From Paraburkholderia phytofirmans PsJN (lineage in GTDB: Bacteria > Pseudomonadota > Gammaproteobacteria > Burkholderiales > Burkholderiaceae), in NCBI RefSeq assembly GCF_000020125.1, contig NC_010676.1, forward strand, positions 1,798,001-1,862,000: 64,000 nt of DNA, written 5' to 3'. Position 1 is the stretch's first letter. Every line of letters begins with the position of its first letter. The notes below the pieces were generated by a model. It was given only the letters and a program-made list of their open reading frames with translations. It had not been told where the DNA came from and searched no databases. Shown one piece after another: positions 34,168 to 42,507 of this stretch. A program made the translations under genes and the position numbers.

Positions 34168-35067
34168 ATGATGAATCTTGATCTACAGAGCCTTCGTATC
34201 TTTGTTTCGGCTATTGAGTCAAAGAGCTTGACCAAGGCGGCAGAAGAGAATGCCCTTGTAACTTCAGGAGCCAGCAAGCGAATCGCTGACCTCGAGAGCC
34301 GGCTCGGAGTCGATCTTTTGATCCGTCATGCGCGTGGCGTTCAGGGTACGCCTGCGGGTCTGTCGTTATATCATCATGCAAAAGCAATCTTGCGCCGTGT
34401 AGAAATAGCACAAGACGTTGTCGCTGAATTTGGAAAGGCGGGAAATCCCAAAGTCAGGCTAGCCGCAAATCCATCATCAATCATTGCGTATATACCTCCA
34501 ATAACGCGGAGATATCTTTCGGAGTCTCCTACCGCTCGCATTGATCTGCAAGAGCGCTACAGCTACGACATTCCGCGGTTGGTCGCGGAAAATGAAGCAG
34601 ACGTCGGCATTTATCACGCATTGTCGCCGGCGCCAGGAGTAACATCTTATCCGTTCAAGCGGGACCGTATTGTCCTTGTCACACGCCGAGATCACCCACT
34701 CGCGCGTTTTGATGAGCTTTTCCTGGAACATGCCAATTCGTACCCCTTCGTGGGATACTTTCCACGGCACACCTATGACGCATTCTCATCGTTTGCTGGA
34801 CGAAGCTTGTCACGTCCGCTCGATGTCAAAATTGAAGTTGGGAATTACGAAGCCAGATGCCGTCTCATTCAAGAAGGGATAGGAATTGGCGTGATTCCGG
34901 AACCAAACGCCTCTCCCTATCTAAATCTTTATAATCTAAAAGCGCTCAAACTGCTGGACGAGTGGGCAGAGCGACAACTTTACGTTTGCATTTCGAATGA
35001 TAGAGATTTATCGGACTATCCCGAGACGAAACGTTTCCTCGATTGCTTATTAGCTAAATCTGATTGA
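34168..35067 (+). CDS. LysR-family transcriptional regulator (orphan, AT-richer)
   Basis: A 299-residue LysR regulator: MMNLDLQSLRIFVSAIESKS, a winged helix with TKAAEENALVTSGASKRIAD, and an effector domain from about residue 92 (KVRLAANPSSIIAYIPP) with LIQEGIGIGVIPE. Codon use is clearly less GC-biased than neighbours (many AT-ending codons), suggesting recent acquisition. No catabolic gene is adjacent: tcuR is divergent, and the next gene downstream is the metal-responsive PadR regulator 404 bp away. The regulated target is unknown. ATG 34171 is an equally good start. Confidence 0.8.
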   Translation: MMNLDLQSLRIFVSAIESKSLTKAAEENALVTSGASKRIADLESRLGVDLLIRHARGVQGTPAGLSLYHHAKAILRRVEIAQDVVAEFGKAGNPKVRLAANPSSIIAYIPPITRRYLSESPTARIDLQERYSYDIPRLVAENEADVGIYHALSPAPGVTSYPFKRDRIVLVTRRDHPLARFDELFLEHANSYPFVGYFPRHTYDAFSSFAGRSLSRPLDVKIEVGNYEARCRLIQEGIGIGVIPEPNASPYLNLYNLKALKLLDEWAERQLYVCISNDRDLSDYPETKRFLDCLLAKSD

Positions 35068-35408
35068 AGTCTGAAACGCCGTTTTGCAACTCGTCCTGAA
35101 CCGCCCCAGGAATGAAATGCCCCCCGAGAGTTGGACACGACCTTGGGGGTGCCGTGAGGACAGCAGCACGAGACGGAAAACTGCTGAACTTCCACCATTG
35201 AGTCGCCCGCTTGCACTCAAGAAATATTCCCCTTGAACGGCACCGCTGCTCCTGAGGCTATCAAGTTCGTTTTTTGATACCAAATAGCGCGAAAAATTGT
35301 GCGCTGCACACGAAATTTCCGCCTTCCGGCAGACTTTGCTGTCTCTGAACGACGCTCTCTGCGTTCCCGCAGACGTTGTTGTGCCCCGATACATCGCAAA
35401 AAAGGAAT
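35068..35408. repeat. Possible IS3/IS407-type terminal remnant
   Basis: TGAACCGCCCCAGGAATG (35097-35114) resembles the start of IS407-like elements (TGAACCGCCCCGG...) and is followed by CCCCCCGAGAGTTGGACACG. No transposase frame is present. Otherwise this AT-richer gap shows nothing recognisable. Confidence 0.3.
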
Positions 35409-35454
35409 TTGACAAACTATCTTTAGATATATATCTTACGACACATCTTAAGAT
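35409..35454 (+). promoter_or_regulatory. Sigma70 promoter overlapped by dyad operators upstream of nfeR-like gene
   Basis: TTGACA (35409-35414), a 17-bp spacer and TATCTT (35432-35437) form a near-consensus promoter. The dyads TATCTTTAGATA (35418-35429) in the spacer and ATCTTAAGAT (35445-35454) just past the -10 share the ATCTT/AAGAT half-site; a third TATCTT copy is the -10 itself. This is the layout expected for autorepression by the PadR regulator encoded immediately downstream. Confidence 0.65.
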
Positions 35455-35471
35455 ACAAACGGAGTACCCAG

Positions 35472-36335
35472 ATGCGTCATCACCACCGTTTTTCCCGTCC
35501 GCACACGGCGGACGACAGTTTCCCCCTCGGCTACGAACGCGGCACGCTCCATGCCTTCTGGCATGCCTTCGCCCACCACCACGACTGCCGCGGGGAACGC
35601 GGCCGTGATGAGCACGACGAATTCCGTGCCGCCCCCCGCGGCGGCCCAGCCCGTCACGGTTACGACCGCTTCACGCTGCACGCGTTGTGGCACGCCATCG
35701 GCCGGCATCACGAGCATCGCGGCGGCGGCCGTGGCGGGCGCTTCGGCGGCGGCCCGGGCGGCTTCGGCGGCGACGGCGACGGTTTTCCGCGCGGCCGCAA
35801 ATTCAGCTCCGACGACCTGCAACTGCTGCTCCTCTCGATGATCGGCTCGCAGCCCAGCCACGGCTACGAGCTGATCAAGGCGCTCGAAACGCGCTCGAAC
35901 GGTTTCTACAGCCCGAGCCCAGGCATGGTCTACCCGGCGCTCACGTATCTGGAAGAACTCGGCTACGTGACTGTGCAACTCGAAGGCAACCGCAAGCGCT
36001 ACGAGCTGTCGGAAACCGGTCGCGAATATCTGGCCGCCAACCGCGACCGCGCCGAATTGATGCTGGCCAAGCTGAGCCATATCGCCCGCAAGATGGATTC
36101 GGTGCGCCGCGCGTTTGCCGGCGAAGAGCCGGCCGACATCAGCGAAGGCGGCTGGCTGCCCGAGCTGAGCGAAGCGCGCCGCGCGCTGAAGCATGCGTTG
36201 CTGCGCCGTGACAACGCGCCGGCGGCGCAACAGCGCCGCATCGCTGAAATTCTGCTGCGCGCGGCTAAAGAAATCGAAAGCGAAATCGAGCCGGACAGCA
36301 GCAAGAACGGCGACAACGCCGGCCCGGACGCCTGA
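35472..36335 (+). CDS. nfeR: PadR-family metal-responsive regulator (NfeR/YqjI-like)
   Basis: A 287-residue regulator with an unusual His-rich N-terminal region (MRHHHRFSRPH, HAFWHAFAHHHDCRG, HALWHAIGRHHEHRGGG), a Gly/Phe-rich linker (GGRFGGGPGGFGGDGDGF) and a PadR winged helix from about residue 112 (DDLQLLLLSMIGSQPSHGYEL split at its run, then SPSPGMVYPALTYLEELGYV). The same plan is seen in E. coli YqjI (NfeR), whose His-rich end binds nickel/iron and which represses the ferric reductase gene yqjH (nfeF). That gene lies next here, supporting the call. Starts 17 bp after the dyad-covered promoter. Confidence 0.82.
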   Translation: MRHHHRFSRPHTADDSFPLGYERGTLHAFWHAFAHHHDCRGERGRDEHDEFRAAPRGGPARHGYDRFTLHALWHAIGRHHEHRGGGRGGRFGGGPGGFGGDGDGFPRGRKFSSDDLQLLLLSMIGSQPSHGYELIKALETRSNGFYSPSPGMVYPALTYLEELGYVTVQLEGNRKRYELSETGREYLAANRDRAELMLAKLSHIARKMDSVRRAFAGEEPADISEGGWLPELSEARRALKHALLRRDNAPAAQQRRIAEILLRAAKEIESEIEPDSSKNGDNAGPDA

Positions 36336-36355
36336 GCTCGCACCGCCCACCGCCC

Positions 36356-36385
36356 GTTGTCGGCGCGCTCATGCGCGCCGACAAC
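36356..36385 (+). promoter_or_regulatory. Strong hairpin between nfeR-like and nfeF-like genes
   Basis: GTTGTCGGCGCG and CGCGCCGACAAC form a perfect 12-bp stem with a 6-base CTCATG loop in the 102-bp gap. No T-run follows. It may attenuate or process the transcript between regulator and reductase, setting unequal expression. Confidence 0.6.
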
Positions 36386-36437
36386 CCGCTTGCGCGCGTG
36401 AACGCTCGCTCATCGAACGAACAGGAGAAGCACCCTC

Positions 36438-37289
36438 ATGCTGACTAAAGACCATCAAGTCGCGAACCAACCCAATAGCCAAACCGACCTCGCCGTCCAC
36501 CGCGTACGCCATCCGCTGAAATTCCGTCTGCTGCAAGTCAAGCAGGTGCGCGCGCTGACCCCGCATCTGATCCGCGTCACGTTCACGGGCGAAGATCTGC
36601 ACGACTTTGTTTCCGCGTCGTTCGACGACCACCTCAAGGTGTTCTTCCCCGAACCCGGCGCGGACAAACCGGTGCTGCCGGAAGCGGGCCCCGACGGTCC
36701 GGTGTTCCCCGCCGGCCAGCCGCGTCCGGTCGCGCGCGATTTCACGCCGCGCCGCTTCGATCGCGAGGCGCGCGAACTCGACATCGAGTTTGCGATGCAC
36801 GAAGCGGGCCCCGCGGCGACGTGGGCGGCGCAAGCCAAAGTGGGTCAGTATCTCGGCATCGGCGGCCCGCGCGGTTCGCTCGTGATACCTAAGGGTTTCG
36901 ACTGGCATCTGCTGATCGGCGACGATACCGCTTTGCCCGCCATCGCCCGGCGCCTCGAAGAGTTGCCGGCCGGCACGCGCGTCGCGGCAGTGATCGAAGT
37001 GGCCGATCCGTCGGCGCGAATCGAATTCACGACGCAAGCCGAGTTGCACCTCATATGGCGCTATCGCAGCGAAGCGGGCGTGCGCGGCGAAGCCTTGCTA
37101 CAGGCGGTGCGCGACACCTACCTGCCGGAAGACGGCGAAGGCTACGTATGGGCAGCCGGCGAATCTGCGACCATGCGCGCGGTGCGCTATCACCTGTGCA
37201 CGGAACGCGGCGTCGCTAAATCGCGTATTCGCGCGGCCAGCTACTGGAAACAGGGCGCCGAGGCGGTGCACGAAACGCTCGACGATTGA
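36438..37289 (+). CDS. nfeF: Siderophore-interacting protein / ferric reductase (NfeF/YqjH-like)
   Basis: A 283-residue flavoprotein of the SIP family. The FAD-binding beta-barrel has KFRLLQVKQVRALTPHLIRV and DDHLKVFFPEPGA, with PVARDFTPRRFD holding the FAD-binding R-x-[YF]-[TS]-like motif (here RDFTPRRF). The NAD(P)H-like domain has GGPRGSLVIPKGFDWHLLIG and DDTALPAIARRLEEL; the C-terminus has VWAAGESATMRAVR and ASYWKQGAE. These proteins reduce ferric siderophores in the cytoplasm to release iron. ATG 36438 follows an AGGAG site. The neighbouring His-rich PadR regulator points to nickel/iron-responsive control. Confidence 0.85.
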   Translation: MLTKDHQVANQPNSQTDLAVHRVRHPLKFRLLQVKQVRALTPHLIRVTFTGEDLHDFVSASFDDHLKVFFPEPGADKPVLPEAGPDGPVFPAGQPRPVARDFTPRRFDREARELDIEFAMHEAGPAATWAAQAKVGQYLGIGGPRGSLVIPKGFDWHLLIGDDTALPAIARRLEELPAGTRVAAVIEVADPSARIEFTTQAELHLIWRYRSEAGVRGEALLQAVRDTYLPEDGEGYVWAAGESATMRAVRYHLCTERGVAKSRIRAASYWKQGAEAVHETLDD

Positions 37290-37591
37290 AACGGCTGTTA
37301 ATGGGCGGGCGCTGTCAGATGCGGTTTGCACATCTCGCGGTTCGTGGCCAAGCTGCGGTCGGTAGCACGCGACCCGGTGCGGCCGGTCGGACCATCACCG
37401 CGAGTGTCGGCTCTGCGATCAATGCGAGACTTTCGCTCACCAGGAATCGGGCCGCCGCCTCTCGGCCCTCATGAAACTCTCGCACAGCCGGACTTGGCGG
37501 ACAGTGACGCCGCTTCAACAAGGCCCTCTCCCGACGATGCGTTGTCGACCCGCAAACGCTTACTTTCGCATCGGCACATCATCCCCTGCTG
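37290..37591. other. Non-coding gap between convergent operons
   Basis: A 302-bp stretch between the nfeF-like gene and the end of dhaK. No supported gene and no clear terminator hairpin were seen. Confidence 0.4.
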
Positions 37592-38581
37592 CTAGACACC
37601 CCACCTTAGCGCCGGCGTGTGCACCGAGCTGTCCCAATGCCTCGTCATCTCTTCGTCGAGGATGCAGAGTGTGATCGAAGCACCTGCCATCTCGAGTGAA
37701 GTGGTCAGCGCACCCACCTGCACACGCACGATTTTCAGATCCCGCTTTTGAAGCCAGGCGCGCGTTGAATTGAAGAGAAGATAAAGCTCACCAAGCGGCG
37801 TGCCGCCGAGGCCGTTCACAAGCACCAGCAAGCTAGCCCCAGCAGGAGGTTTGAGATCGTCGACGATAGCCGTTAGCAACTCCCCCGCAATCGTATCGGC
37901 CGACGCGAACTTCGCGCGCCGCCTGCCCGGCTCGCCATGAATGCCCACGCCGACTTCGATCTCATCGTCGCCGATCTTGAACGTCAGCGTGCCAGCTGCC
38001 GGCACCGTGCAACTGGAGAATGCGACCCCCATCGAAGCCGTGTGCTTGTTGATCCGGTCGCCAAACATCTTGCATTCATCGAGGGTCGCCCCGCTTTCAG
38101 CCAGAGCGCCCACCAGCTTCTCGACGATCACCGCGCCCGCAACCCCGCGCCGTCCAGTCGTATAGCTGGAATTCTCTACCGCGACGTCATCGTTGATGAG
38201 GACCATGGCATTCGGCACCTCGGACATCTCCGACGCCATTTCGAAGTTCATCAGATCGCCCGAGTAGTTCTTCACGATGAAGAGCACGCCCGCACCGGTA
38301 TCGACGGCCTTGGCGGCGGCCATCATCTGGTCGGGCGTCGGTGACGTGAAGATCTGGCCCGGGCAGGCGGCGTCGAGCATGCCATGGCCGACAAACCCTG
38401 AATGGAGCGGTTCGTGCCCCGAGCCGCCGCCCGATATCAACGCGACCTTGCCAGGCTTCAGATTCTTACGCCGCACGAACACCGGTTCGCTATTAAGTAC
38501 AACCAGGTCGGCATGCGCTGCGGCGAATCCCGCGAGACTCTCGGCGAGAAAGTCGTCCACATGATTGATAAATTTTTTCAC
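37592..38581 (-). CDS. dhaK: Dihydroxyacetone kinase subunit DhaK
   Basis: A 329-residue protein starting VKKFINHVDDFLAESLAGF with the DhaK signatures LISGGGSGHEPLHSGFVG (substrate loop), VKNYSGDLMNFEMA, NDDVAVENS and the substrate-binding His in GVGIHGEPGR (near residue 213, the His that forms the hemiaminal with dihydroxyacetone). It phosphorylates a triose or related short ketose together with DhaL. The start is a GTG at 38581 preceded by AAGGAGCGGGAG; much longer in-frame extension overlaps dhaL and is spurious. Last gene of an ABC-transporter operon; no PTS partner DhaM is encoded nearby. Confidence 0.88.
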   Translation of the reverse strand: MKKFINHVDDFLAESLAGFAAAHADLVVLNSEPVFVRRKNLKPGKVALISGGGSGHEPLHSGFVGHGMLDAACPGQIFTSPTPDQMMAAAKAVDTGAGVLFIVKNYSGDLMNFEMASEMSEVPNAMVLINDDVAVENSSYTTGRRGVAGAVIVEKLVGALAESGATLDECKMFGDRINKHTASMGVAFSSCTVPAAGTLTFKIGDDEIEVGVGIHGEPGRRRAKFASADTIAGELLTAIVDDLKPPAGASLLVLVNGLGGTPLGELYLLFNSTRAWLQKRDLKIVRVQVGALTTSLEMAGASITLCILDEEMTRHWDSSVHTPALRWGV

Positions 38582-38595
38582 GGTCTCCCGCTCCT

Positions 38596-39228
38596 TTATC
38601 CGTTGTATTGCGCGAGCCGCGCGCATACCGAAGCAATCATGATCTGGCTGGAGCGCGCGCCGGGATCGATATGTCCGCGCGAACGCTCGCCGAGAAACGA
38701 CGCCCTTCCCTTGGTCGCCAACATGTCGCGGGTCGCAAGCATGTTTTCCTCGGCGATTTGCGGCAGCGTGTCGAGCACCACGCGCGCCGCGGCGCTTTCT
38801 GCGGCAAGTTCCTCGAAGCGCTTCGCGACCGGAATCAACACGTCCATCATAGTCTTGCTGCCGACGCCGGTCTTGCCGCGTTGCCCGACGGCCTCGACGC
38901 CCGCCGCGAAGATGTGGGCGAAGCCGGCCACATCCATTGCATTGATCGCGGACGCTTTTGCCATGCCGTTCAGCAACGAGAAGAATAAAGGCCCGGACGA
39001 TCCGCCCACCGTCGACAGCACCTTGGAAGCCGCAATGTCGAGCGCGGGGCCAAACGCTTCGGCCTCGATCTCCGCGCGCACTGCAAGCAGGGCTTCCATG
39101 CCGCGCAGCAGATTGAAAATGTGATCGCCGTCGCCGATCTGCTGGTCGAGCGACGCGATCTCGTCGGTATGCTCCTTCAACGCTGCATAGGCAGCGTCGA
39201 TGCACGCCATGACCGTTTTGCCGTTCAT
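38596..39228 (-). CDS. dhaL: Dihydroxyacetone kinase subunit DhaL
   Basis: A 210-residue ADP/ATP-binding subunit with DQQIGDGDHIFNLLRGME (Asp ligands for Mg; family form GDGDxGxNmxxG, here with Ile-Phe for Gly-x), STVGGSSGPLFFSLLNGMA and TGVGSKTMMDVLIPVA. In PTS-type systems DhaL-ADP is recharged by DhaM; no DhaM is present in this window, so either it is elsewhere or this DhaKL uses ATP, as in erythrulose-type kinases. It overlaps the upstream ATPase gene by four bases (ATGA) and precedes dhaK by 14 bp. Confidence 0.87.
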   Translation of the reverse strand: MNGKTVMACIDAAYAALKEHTDEIASLDQQIGDGDHIFNLLRGMEALLAVRAEIEAEAFGPALDIAASKVLSTVGGSSGPLFFSLLNGMAKASAINAMDVAGFAHIFAAGVEAVGQRGKTGVGSKTMMDVLIPVAKRFEELAAESAAARVVLDTLPQIAEENMLATRDMLATKGRASFLGERSRGHIDPGARSSQIMIASVCARLAQYNG

Positions 39229-40262
39229 GTCGGGATTCTCCTGCCGTCGGCACGGAAATATAAAAGGCTGCGCGCCGGCAGCGACACACCGACCGATTGT
39301 CCCGGCGAGAAATTGCGCTCCGCCACGGTCGTTACCACGACTGCGGTTCCCGCGCGATCGAGAATCAGCAGATGGCGTAGCGGCGAATATTCGAGCACCG
39401 TCAGATTCAGTGCGTCCTGTACGCCACGCGCATCGCCCACATCAGGGTCATGCAGCACGATATCCTCAGGACGGATAGCGACAGTTGTCGTTCCCGCCGG
39501 TATGTGAGCCAAATTGAGCAGCGTGGGTGGCAGCAGGTTGATCGGCGGCGAGCCGAGCCGCTGCGCAGCGCTCAGCGACACCGGATTGCCATACACCTCG
39601 CGCGGCGTGCCGAGTTGCACGAGACGCCCCTGGTCAAGAATGCCGATGCGATCCGCGAGCGTGGTGGCTTCGACCTGATCGTGCGTGACGTAGATGATCG
39701 TCGCGCCGATCGCACGATGCAGGCGCTTGAGTTCGATGCGCAACTCTTCACGCAGCTTCGCATCGAGCGACGACAGCGGCTCGTCCATCAGAAACACCTT
39801 GGGTTGCCGCACGAGCGCGCGCCCTATCGCCACGCGCTGCATTTCGCCGCCGGACAGATGCGTCGCCATGTTGTCGAGCTTCGATTCCATGTGCAGCATC
39901 TCCGCGACCGCGTGAACGCGGGCACGCACCTCCGCCTCGCTGCTGCGCCTTCTTGGCGAGCGCAACGGAAACGCCAGGTTGCCGAACACGGTCAGATGCG
40001 GATACAGCGAATATTGCTGGAAGATAAACGCGACGTCGCGATCGGACGGATGCACGCCGGTCGCAATGCCACCGTCGATCAGCACGTCGCCCGCGTCCGG
40101 CCGCTCCAGCCCGGCGATCAGACGCAGCGTCGTGGTCTTGCCCGCACCGCTCGGCCCGAGCAGCACCACGAACTCGCCGTCCATCACGTCGATAGAAAGA
40201 TCGTCGACCGCGACGATATCGCCAAACCGTTTCGACACATTGCGCAACTGGATTTCAGCCAT
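39225..40262 (-). CDS. ABC transporter ATPase (carbohydrate/polyol type), second copy
   Basis: A 345-residue MalK/UgpC-like ATPase: Walker A GPSGAGKTTTLR, Q-loop FQQYSLYPH, signature LSGGEMQRVAIGRAL, Walker B VFLMDEPLSSLDA, H-loop THDQVEATT, and a C-terminal TOBE/OB domain (about 240-345, AIRPEDIVLHDPD). It couples ATP hydrolysis to polyol or sugar uptake. The presence of two different ATPases in one operon is like the glycerol ABC systems of rhizobia (GlpS/GlpT). Its start overlaps the preceding ATPase stop by 8 bp. Confidence 0.88.
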   Translation of the reverse strand: MAEIQLRNVSKRFGDIVAVDDLSIDVMDGEFVVLLGPSGAGKTTTLRLIAGLERPDAGDVLIDGGIATGVHPSDRDVAFIFQQYSLYPHLTVFGNLAFPLRSPRRRSSEAEVRARVHAVAEMLHMESKLDNMATHLSGGEMQRVAIGRALVRQPKVFLMDEPLSSLDAKLREELRIELKRLHRAIGATIIYVTHDQVEATTLADRIGILDQGRLVQLGTPREVYGNPVSLSAAQRLGSPPINLLPPTLLNLAHIPAGTTTVAIRPEDIVLHDPDVGDARGVQDALNLTVLEYSPLRHLLILDRAGTAVVVTTVAERNFSPGQSVGVSLPARSLLYFRADGRRIPT

Positions 40263-41358
40263 TAGCTTCTCCCTGTGCAGGAACGGTGCGAGCGGCGCCC
40301 GGCAGCAGCCGGCCGCTCTGCGCGTCGTACAACAACGTGCGTTCCTTGCGAAACGACAAACCGACCGGCGATCCGGCAGGCAAACCCTCGTCTTTTCCCA
40401 CCCGCACCCTCACCACGCCCAGCGCGGTCTCGACCACCAGCACCTGATGCGAACCAAGATATTCATCGGCAATGACCTTGCCGCGCAGCGGGCCGTGCTG
40501 ATTGATCGTCACATGCTCGGGACGAATGCCCAACAGAACGCGCTCCGCAGCGGCTTCGCAGCGCGGCACAGAGATCTGCGCGCCGTGCAGGTGGACTTCT
40601 TCTTGCCCCGCGTCCACGCCGCCATCGACTGGCAGGAAATTCATCGGCGGACTGCCGATGAAGTTGCCGACGAACACCGTCGCCGGAAAGTGATAGATCT
40701 CCTGCGGCGGACCGGCCTGCAGCAACTCACCCTTGTTCATCACGACGATGTCGTCGGCCATCGCCATCGCTTCGCTCTGATCGTGCGTAACATAGACGGT
40801 CGTGGCGGCAAGCGCGTTATGCAGCTTGCGCAACTCGAGACACATCAGCTCGCGGAAATCCGCATCGAGCGTGCCGAGTGGTTCGTCCATCAGAAACGCC
40901 TTCGGCTGCCGCACGATCGCGCGGCCCAACGCTACGCGCTGCCGGTCGCCGCCAGACAGCCCGCCGGTCTTGCGATCGAGAATGTTCTCGATACGCAGCA
41001 TGTGCGCGGCCGCAGCCACTCGTGCCGCGATCTCCTTGCGCGACACATGCTCGTTCTTCAGCGGGAAAGCGATGTTATTGCGCACCGTCATGTGGGGATA
41101 TAGCGCGAACATCTGGAAGACGAACGCGATATCGCGCTGACGCGCGCGCAATGCCGTCACGTCCTCACCGTCTATGAAAATCTGGCCGGAGGTCGGCAAC
41201 TCGAGGCCGGCAATCATCCGCAGCGTGGTGGTCTTGCCGCAACCCGATGGGCCGAGCAACACGACAAAGCGTCCGGCGCCGATCGTCAGACTGGTGTCGC
41301 GCACCGCGACGAAGTCGTCGAAGCGCTTGTGAAGGTTGGCAAGAACGATTGTGGACAT
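40255..41358 (-). CDS. ABC transporter ATPase (carbohydrate/polyol type), first copy
   Basis: A 367-residue MalK-like ATPase: Walker A GPSGCGKTTTLRMIAG, Q-loop FQMFALYPHMT, signature LSGGDRQRVALGRAI (Asp in place of the usual Gln), Walker B FLMDEPLGTLDA, H-loop THDQSEAMA, then a TOBE domain (GIRPEHVTIN). Pairs with the next ATPase, probably as a heterodimer. Starts 4 bp after the small membrane protein gene. Confidence 0.88.
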   Translation of the reverse strand: MSTIVLANLHKRFDDFVAVRDTSLTIGAGRFVVLLGPSGCGKTTTLRMIAGLELPTSGQIFIDGEDVTALRARQRDIAFVFQMFALYPHMTVRNNIAFPLKNEHVSRKEIAARVAAAAHMLRIENILDRKTGGLSGGDRQRVALGRAIVRQPKAFLMDEPLGTLDADFRELMCLELRKLHNALAATTVYVTHDQSEAMAMADDIVVMNKGELLQAGPPQEIYHFPATVFVGNFIGSPPMNFLPVDGGVDAGQEEVHLHGAQISVPRCEAAAERVLLGIRPEHVTINQHGPLRGKVIADEYLGSHQVLVVETALGVVRVRVGKDEGLPAGSPVGLSFRKERTLLYDAQSGRLLPGAARTVPAQGEANG

Positions 41359-41362
41359 GGTG

Positions 41363-41557
41363 TCAGTCCGGGAAATGGCTGGTCACGACGAACGCGAGCG
41401 CGCCTACCAGAATGACCGGAAACGACCACGTGAACAACGTCAGCGAAAACGGCTGCACCAGCATCGCCACGCCGAGACCAATCAGCGCCGTCGACGCCGC
41501 TTCGCTGTAGCCACGGCGCAGATAATGTTTTTGCGGTAAAACGAAGTCTCGTTTCAT
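41363..41557 (-). CDS. Small two-helix membrane protein of the ABC operon
   Basis: A 64-residue protein (MKRDFVLPQKHYLRRGYSEA, then STALIGLGVAMLVQPFSLTL and SFPVILVGALAFVVTSHFPD) predicted as two membrane helices after a basic N-terminus. Its ATG overlaps the permease stop (ATGA) and it ends 4 bp before the first ATPase, so it is clearly translated as part of the transporter operon. Polyol ABC operons often carry a small membrane protein at this place; its role is not known. Confidence 0.7.
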   Translation of the reverse strand: MKRDFVLPQKHYLRRGYSEAASTALIGLGVAMLVQPFSLTLFTWSFPVILVGALAFVVTSHFPD

Positions 41558-42507
41558 TTGCGCACCGCTCCGAAGGTGATGCCGCGCAACAAATGTTTGC
41601 GCAGCACCACAGTGAAGATAAGGATAGGCAGCACGAAAAGCGTCGTCGCCGCCGCGACGGCCGGCCAATCCTGCCCGCCTTCGCCGATGATGAACGGAAT
41701 GAACGGCGGCATGGTCTGCGCATCGCCGCTTGTCAGCAGCGACGCGAACGCGTACTCGTTCCACGCGAAGATCAGGCAGAAAATCGCGGTCGCGGCAATG
41801 CCGGTGATCGCCTGCGGCAGCACCACCTTGACGAAGGCCTGCAGGCGCGTATAGCCATCGACGAGCGCCGCCTCCTCGTATTCGCGCGGGATCTCGTCCA
41901 TGAACCCCTTCAGCAGCCATACCGCCAGCGATACGTTCACCGCCGTATACAGCACGATCATGCCGACACAGCTGTCGCTCAGGCCCAGTGCCCGATACAT
42001 CAGGTAGATCGGGATGGCGACCGCGATCGGCGGCATCATGCGCGTCGACAGGATGAAGAAAAGCAGGTCGTCGGCGAGCGGCACCTTGAAACGCGAGAAC
42101 GCATAAGCCGCCAACGTACCGAGAAACACTGCGAGAAAGGTCGAACCGAAACCGATCACGAGCGAATTCGCGAAGCGCGGCAGGACCTTCGAGGGCCCAG
42201 CGATGACCATGTTGCGCTTGCGCACATCACGCTCATACCAGGTCCGCGCGGGCGGCAGACTGGCGATGAACTCGGGCGTCTGCCGCGAACGAATCGTGAA
42301 CAGGTTCACATAGCCTTCCATCGACGGCTGAAACAGCACGACAGGCGGATAGGCAATCGCGTCCTCCTGCGTCTTGAAACTCGTCAGGAAGATCCACACC
42401 ATCGGCAAGGTTGCGAGCAGCGCGTAAGTGATGACAACCGCCGCCGCGAAGCGCTTGCCGCGCGGCGACGACGCCACCACCGAGTGTTGGGTAGCCGTAG
42501 GTCTCAT
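41554..42507 (-). CDS. ABC transporter permease (MalG-like)
   Basis: A 317-residue inner-membrane protein with six helices, and the ATPase-contacting EAA loop PREYEEAALVDGYTRLQAFV followed by KVVLPQAITG. N-terminal region: FAAAVVITYALLATLPMVW. Starts ATG 42507 in a four-base overlap with the previous permease; the frame extends upstream without family match. Confidence 0.88.
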   Translation of the reverse strand: MRPTATQHSVVASSPRGKRFAAAVVITYALLATLPMVWIFLTSFKTQEDAIAYPPVVLFQPSMEGYVNLFTIRSRQTPEFIASLPPARTWYERDVRKRNMVIAGPSKVLPRFANSLVIGFGSTFLAVFLGTLAAYAFSRFKVPLADDLLFFILSTRMMPPIAVAIPIYLMYRALGLSDSCVGMIVLYTAVNVSLAVWLLKGFMDEIPREYEEAALVDGYTRLQAFVKVVLPQAITGIAATAIFCLIFAWNEYAFASLLTSGDAQTMPPFIPFIIGEGGQDWPAVAAATTLFVLPILIFTVVLRKHLLRGITFGAVRK

